Source: Brumimicrobium sp040882265 (GTDB taxonomy: Bacteria; Bacteroidota; Bacteroidia; Flavobacteriales_D; Crocinitomicaceae). Taken from it: a stretch of 64,000 nucleotides of DNA. Position numbers and translations under genes: made by a program. The notes under the pieces are model-generated. The model was not told where the DNA came from. It searched no databases and worked only from the letters and a program-made list of their open reading frames with translations. The stretch's first letter is position 1; each line of letters opens with the position of its first letter. The DNA lies in the NCBI GenBank assembly GCA_040882265.1, contig JBBEBO010000141.1:20433-84432 (forward strand), in the 5' to 3' direction. Of the stretch, positions 62,465-64,000 are shown one piece after another.

Positions 62465-62590
62465 ATAACCTTCCGCCCGCTGGCTTCAGCAATTTCTCAC
62501 TAACCTTGCCAAAAAGCATTTACCTTGCTAATTTACAAAAACTTTTCTACGAAGTAATTAAATTGTTGAAGCTAGCGGGATGTTATGGTC
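62465..62590 (-). repeat. attC-like cassette site B
   Basis: In minus-strand reading: GACCATAAC, 2 nt (AT), an arm, a 64-nt loop, the matching arm, 6 nt (CGGAAG), GTTAT. Arms 62476-62495 and 62560-62579 pair at 18 of 20, and both differences are G-U-compatible. It ends 5 bp before the ATG of the next gene. The sequence flanking its first core also matches the far end of the same unit at 63248-63265 (16 of 18). Confidence 0.65.
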
Positions 62591-62597
62591 TGTCTGC

Positions 62598-62744
62598 CTA
62601 AGCTTTGGGTAGTCCTACTCGGTCAAGTATTTCGTTTGCTTTCTTGAGTTTTTTAGGAAAAAGAATCTTACCTCGGAATTTTTCGAGTTTACTGTCAATC
62701 TTAACGATCGGAGTTTTTTTCTTATTTAAATCTTTTGGATCCAT
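62598..62744 (-). CDS. 48-residue basic protein encoded behind the DUF6934 gene
   Basis: A short ORF of 48 codons, starting at the ATG at 62744, 13 bp after the DUF6934 stop. The product is basic (many Lys: DLNKKKTPIVKID, FPKKLKKANEIL) with a likely C-terminal helix and no signal. It ends 8 bp before attC-like site B. Gene spacing and size suggest it is a small partner of the DUF6934 protein, such as one half of a toxin-antitoxin pair, but I do not recognise it. Confidence 0.6.
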   Translation of the reverse strand: MDPKDLNKKKTPIVKIDSKLEKFRGKILFPKKLKKANEILDRVGLPKA

Positions 62745-62757
62745 AGTACAAATTTAA

Positions 62758-63198
62758 TCATTTTCGTTTAACTAAAAAAGCTTCATAATCTTCACCAACA
62801 AGAAACTCTTCCCAGTTGTCATCTTTTAATCCGTAAACATCGAAGTCATTGGAAATTTCAGCAAGATTATTGGTAAGTCCCATACGATATAGTCTTGTGC
62901 GAACTGCTGTGCTGCCAGTTGCAAACACCCAAGCGTTTGGTCGTTCAGTTGTAAACGCATAAACCGAAGATGCAACTGTCGCCAAAACTTTCAAGCTATC
63001 ACCGTTGTTAGTAACCACTTTATCACTAATTCGCTGAGTTTCTTCGTCAAAATCTCCAAAAGCAAGATTGTATACATCTTTTACGTTAGTTTCAGAAAAT
63101 TCGATAATTTTTTTGATTTGTCCTTTACGACCAACACTAAAAAACTCGAAATACATTAATTCTTTTTCCGCAGAATACTTGTATCGTTCATGTTTCAT
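62758..63198 (-). CDS. DUF6934-like protein
   Basis: 146 aa without signal or membrane segment. Strand-rich N-terminal half (MYFEFFSVGRKGQIKKIIEFSET, VYNLAFGDFD) and a central segment TVASSVYAFTTERPNAWVFATGSTAVRTRLYRMGLT, with the end DVYGLKDDNWEEFLVGEDYEAFLVKRK. These features recall DUF6934, a family of small Bacteroidota proteins of unknown function; the assignment is from memory of the pattern. It has its own -7 box (63216-63223) and is followed after 13 bp by a 48-residue ORF. Confidence 0.7.
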   Translation of the reverse strand: MKHERYKYSAEKELMYFEFFSVGRKGQIKKIIEFSETNVKDVYNLAFGDFDEETQRISDKVVTNNGDSLKVLATVASSVYAFTTERPNAWVFATGSTAVRTRLYRMGLTNNLAEISNDFDVYGLKDDNWEEFLVGEDYEAFLVKRK

Positions 63199-63215
63199 TT
63201 AAAGAATGCTTTTCT

Positions 63216-63223
63216 CAAAGATA
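63216..63223 (-). promoter_or_regulatory. -7 promoter box of the DUF6934 gene
   Basis: TATCTTTG on the minus strand, 17 bp before the ATG at 63198 and inside the predicted cassette, so this unit carries its own promoter. Confidence 0.5.
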
Positions 63224-63256
63224 CAATTTAGTTGTTAAACGTCGTGCAGGCAGATT

Positions 63257-63346
63257 GACCATAACTTGTGCATACATACAACTAAACTGTACAATCCCGC
63301 AACCGTTTCCAGTATTGTACAGTTTTATTGTACATTGTTGAATATC
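63257..63346 (-). repeat. attC-like cassette site C
   Basis: Minus-strand reading: GATATTCAAC (63346-63337), 2 nt, an arm, a loop, the matching arm, ~9 nt, GTTATGGTC (63265-63257). Arms 63275-63295 and 63314-63334 pair at 17 of 21 including 12 consecutive positions (AAACTGTACAAT/ATTGTACAGTTT). It lies 58 bp past the paaZ stop and would be the first site of the array. Confidence 0.5.
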
Positions 63347-63404
63347 AAATACAACCCTTTTCCCAACTTCAACCAAAAGCAAGTTTCGACTTAAATCAAA
63401 AAAC

Positions 63405-64000
63405 CTACTCCGACTGATCCTTCTTCTTAACCATTGTCAAAATCGTTGCAAAACCAACCAATGGCTCTTCAGTATCTTCATCCAACATTTCCACAAACCA
63501 TTTCACGATTCCGCGTTTGATTTTTGTTTTTGGGTCGTCTTCTTTTTCTGTTACGTCATTTGGAATAATTTCTTTACACGTAAAACGGACATGCATTTTT
63601 GAACCTGCATAAACGGGTTTCGTGAATCGTAAATTGTCAATTCCATAGTTCAATAATACTGGATTCATGTCGTAACTATCAACAAACAACCCTGCAGTAG
63701 CACTCATTAAGAAGTAACCATGTGCAACTTGCTCATCGAACATTGTTCCTTCAAAATTAGTATCTCTTTTATGTGCATAAAAATTATCTCCTGATAATGC
63801 CGCAAATTGGTCAATATCATCAGCCGTGATTTCTCGTGCTTCTGTAATCAATTGATCTCCCACATTCAATTCTTCAAAATACTTTTTAAATGGATGCTCA
63901 TCCGTGATGTTTCCTTTTGCTCCTTGTTGATATACTTCCGTAATAGCTGTAATTGTCGTTGGGTGACCTTGAATGGCTGTTCTTTGCAAGTAATGCAAGA
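63405..64000 (-). CDS. paaZ: PaaZ C-terminal region: MaoC-type hydratase (5' end outside window)
   Basis: The frame is open through the window end, so the TTG at 63998 is not the start. The visible ~198 residues match the C-terminal part of PaaZ, which fuses an aldehyde dehydrogenase to an oxepin-CoA hydratase of the MaoC type in phenylacetate catabolism: RTAIQGHPTTITAI (end of the linker/ALDH part), HPFKKYFEELNVGD, LSGDNFYAH (hot-dog active-site Asp/His), VAHGYFLMSATAGLFVDS. The preceding ALDH domain and other paa genes would lie to the right. The cassette-like region starts just past its stop. Confidence 0.88.
   Translation of the reverse strand, partial: LHYLQRTAIQGHPTTITAITEVYQQGAKGNITDEHPFKKYFEELNVGDQLITEAREITADDIDQFAALSGDNFYAHKRDTNFEGTMFDEQVAHGYFLMSATAGLFVDSYDMNPVLLNYGIDNLRFTKPVYAGSKMHVRFTCKEIIPNDVTEKEDDPKTKIKRGIVKWFVEMLDEDTEEPLVGFATILTMVKKKDQSE

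Noticed and set aside
62460..62519. N-terminal extension of the cassette-borne secreted protein from an ATG at 62519
   Set aside because: The extension is translated through one arm of the palindrome of site B, and the ATG at 62459 directly starts a good signal peptide.
63266..63350. Hairpin after paaZ as a simple transcription terminator
   Set aside because: It has no T run and has GTTAT and AAC cores outside its arms like sites A and B, though a terminator role in addition cannot be excluded.
1..64000. tRNA, rRNA, CRISPR arrays, IS transposases, phage genes
   Set aside because: I looked for cloverleaf-like segments in the larger gaps, regularly spaced repeats and transposase or integrase motifs on both strands and found none; a covariance-model scan could still reveal a small RNA.

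Overview
The window is AT-rich, densely packed bacterial DNA, most likely chromosomal and from the Bacteroidota (probably order Flavobacteriales). This rests on type IX secretion C-terminal sorting domains on three secreted proteins, promoter -7 boxes of the form TAnnTTTG, an ATP synthase operon (a-c-b-delta-alpha-gamma) with no beta/epsilon genes, a lysyl-tRNA synthetase with a C-terminal extension, a ctaB/coxIII/coxIII/coxIV/SCO/DUF420 cluster, and families such as DUF6168, DUF6364 and DUF6934 that I associate with this phylum. No rRNA, tRNA, CRISPR array or transposase gene was found. Both ends cut genes: a 7TMR-DISM histidine kinase on the left and paaZ on the right.

Layout. 0-3.5 kb: two-component signalling genes. 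3.6-9.6 kb: cysS, a MORN-like repeat protein, SDR threonine dehydrogenase, a FAD oxidoreductase, an EamA transporter and an ArsC/Spx-like protein. 9.6-10.2 kb: a gene-free nest of hairpin repeats including a perfect 42-bp palindrome. 10.2-17.4 kb: a secreted cytochrome c/copper-monooxygenase-like protein, CvpA, YebC, a TPR kinase/NarL regulator pair and beta-barrel proteins. 17.7-21.0 kb: a small metal-response island (Crp/Fnr regulator, DoxX-like protein, CxxC-AraC regulator, HMA-MauE membrane protein, methyltransferase). 21.2-30.6 kb: VWA-like protein, MMPL exporter, rfbA, polyprenyl synthase, RNase D, a lipoprotein, a CTP-synthase-like amidotransferase domain and rnhA. 30.7-37.2 kb: TetR-TolC-adaptor-RND efflux operon. 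37.3-39.3 kb: glycosyltransferase, a perfect 52-bp palindrome, msrA. 39.4-45.0 kb: ATP synthase genes. 45.1-49.5 kb: tandem secreted M43 metalloproteases. 49.7-52.1 kb: lysS and a PIN/DUF6364 toxin-antitoxin pair with an operator-like palindrome over its promoter. 52.4-57.7 kb: heme o synthase and cytochrome oxidase assembly/subunit genes.

58.0-63.4 kb is the accessory part. Minus-strand genes of unknown function alternate with imperfect palindromes whose outer ends are ATAAC/GTTAT, with 2 nt on one side and 6 nt on the other between the core and arms of unrelated sequence. The first bases of several units match the sequence flanking the core at the unit's own end, as expected for integron gene cassettes that pass through a circular form. 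I interpret this as a CALIN-like array (cassettes without an integrase) downstream of paaZ. One cassette carries a DUF6934 gene, its own promoter and a previously easy-to-miss 48-residue ORF, an arrangement like a toxin-antitoxin module. The cassette interpretation is inference from sequence geometry and needs a covariance-model search.
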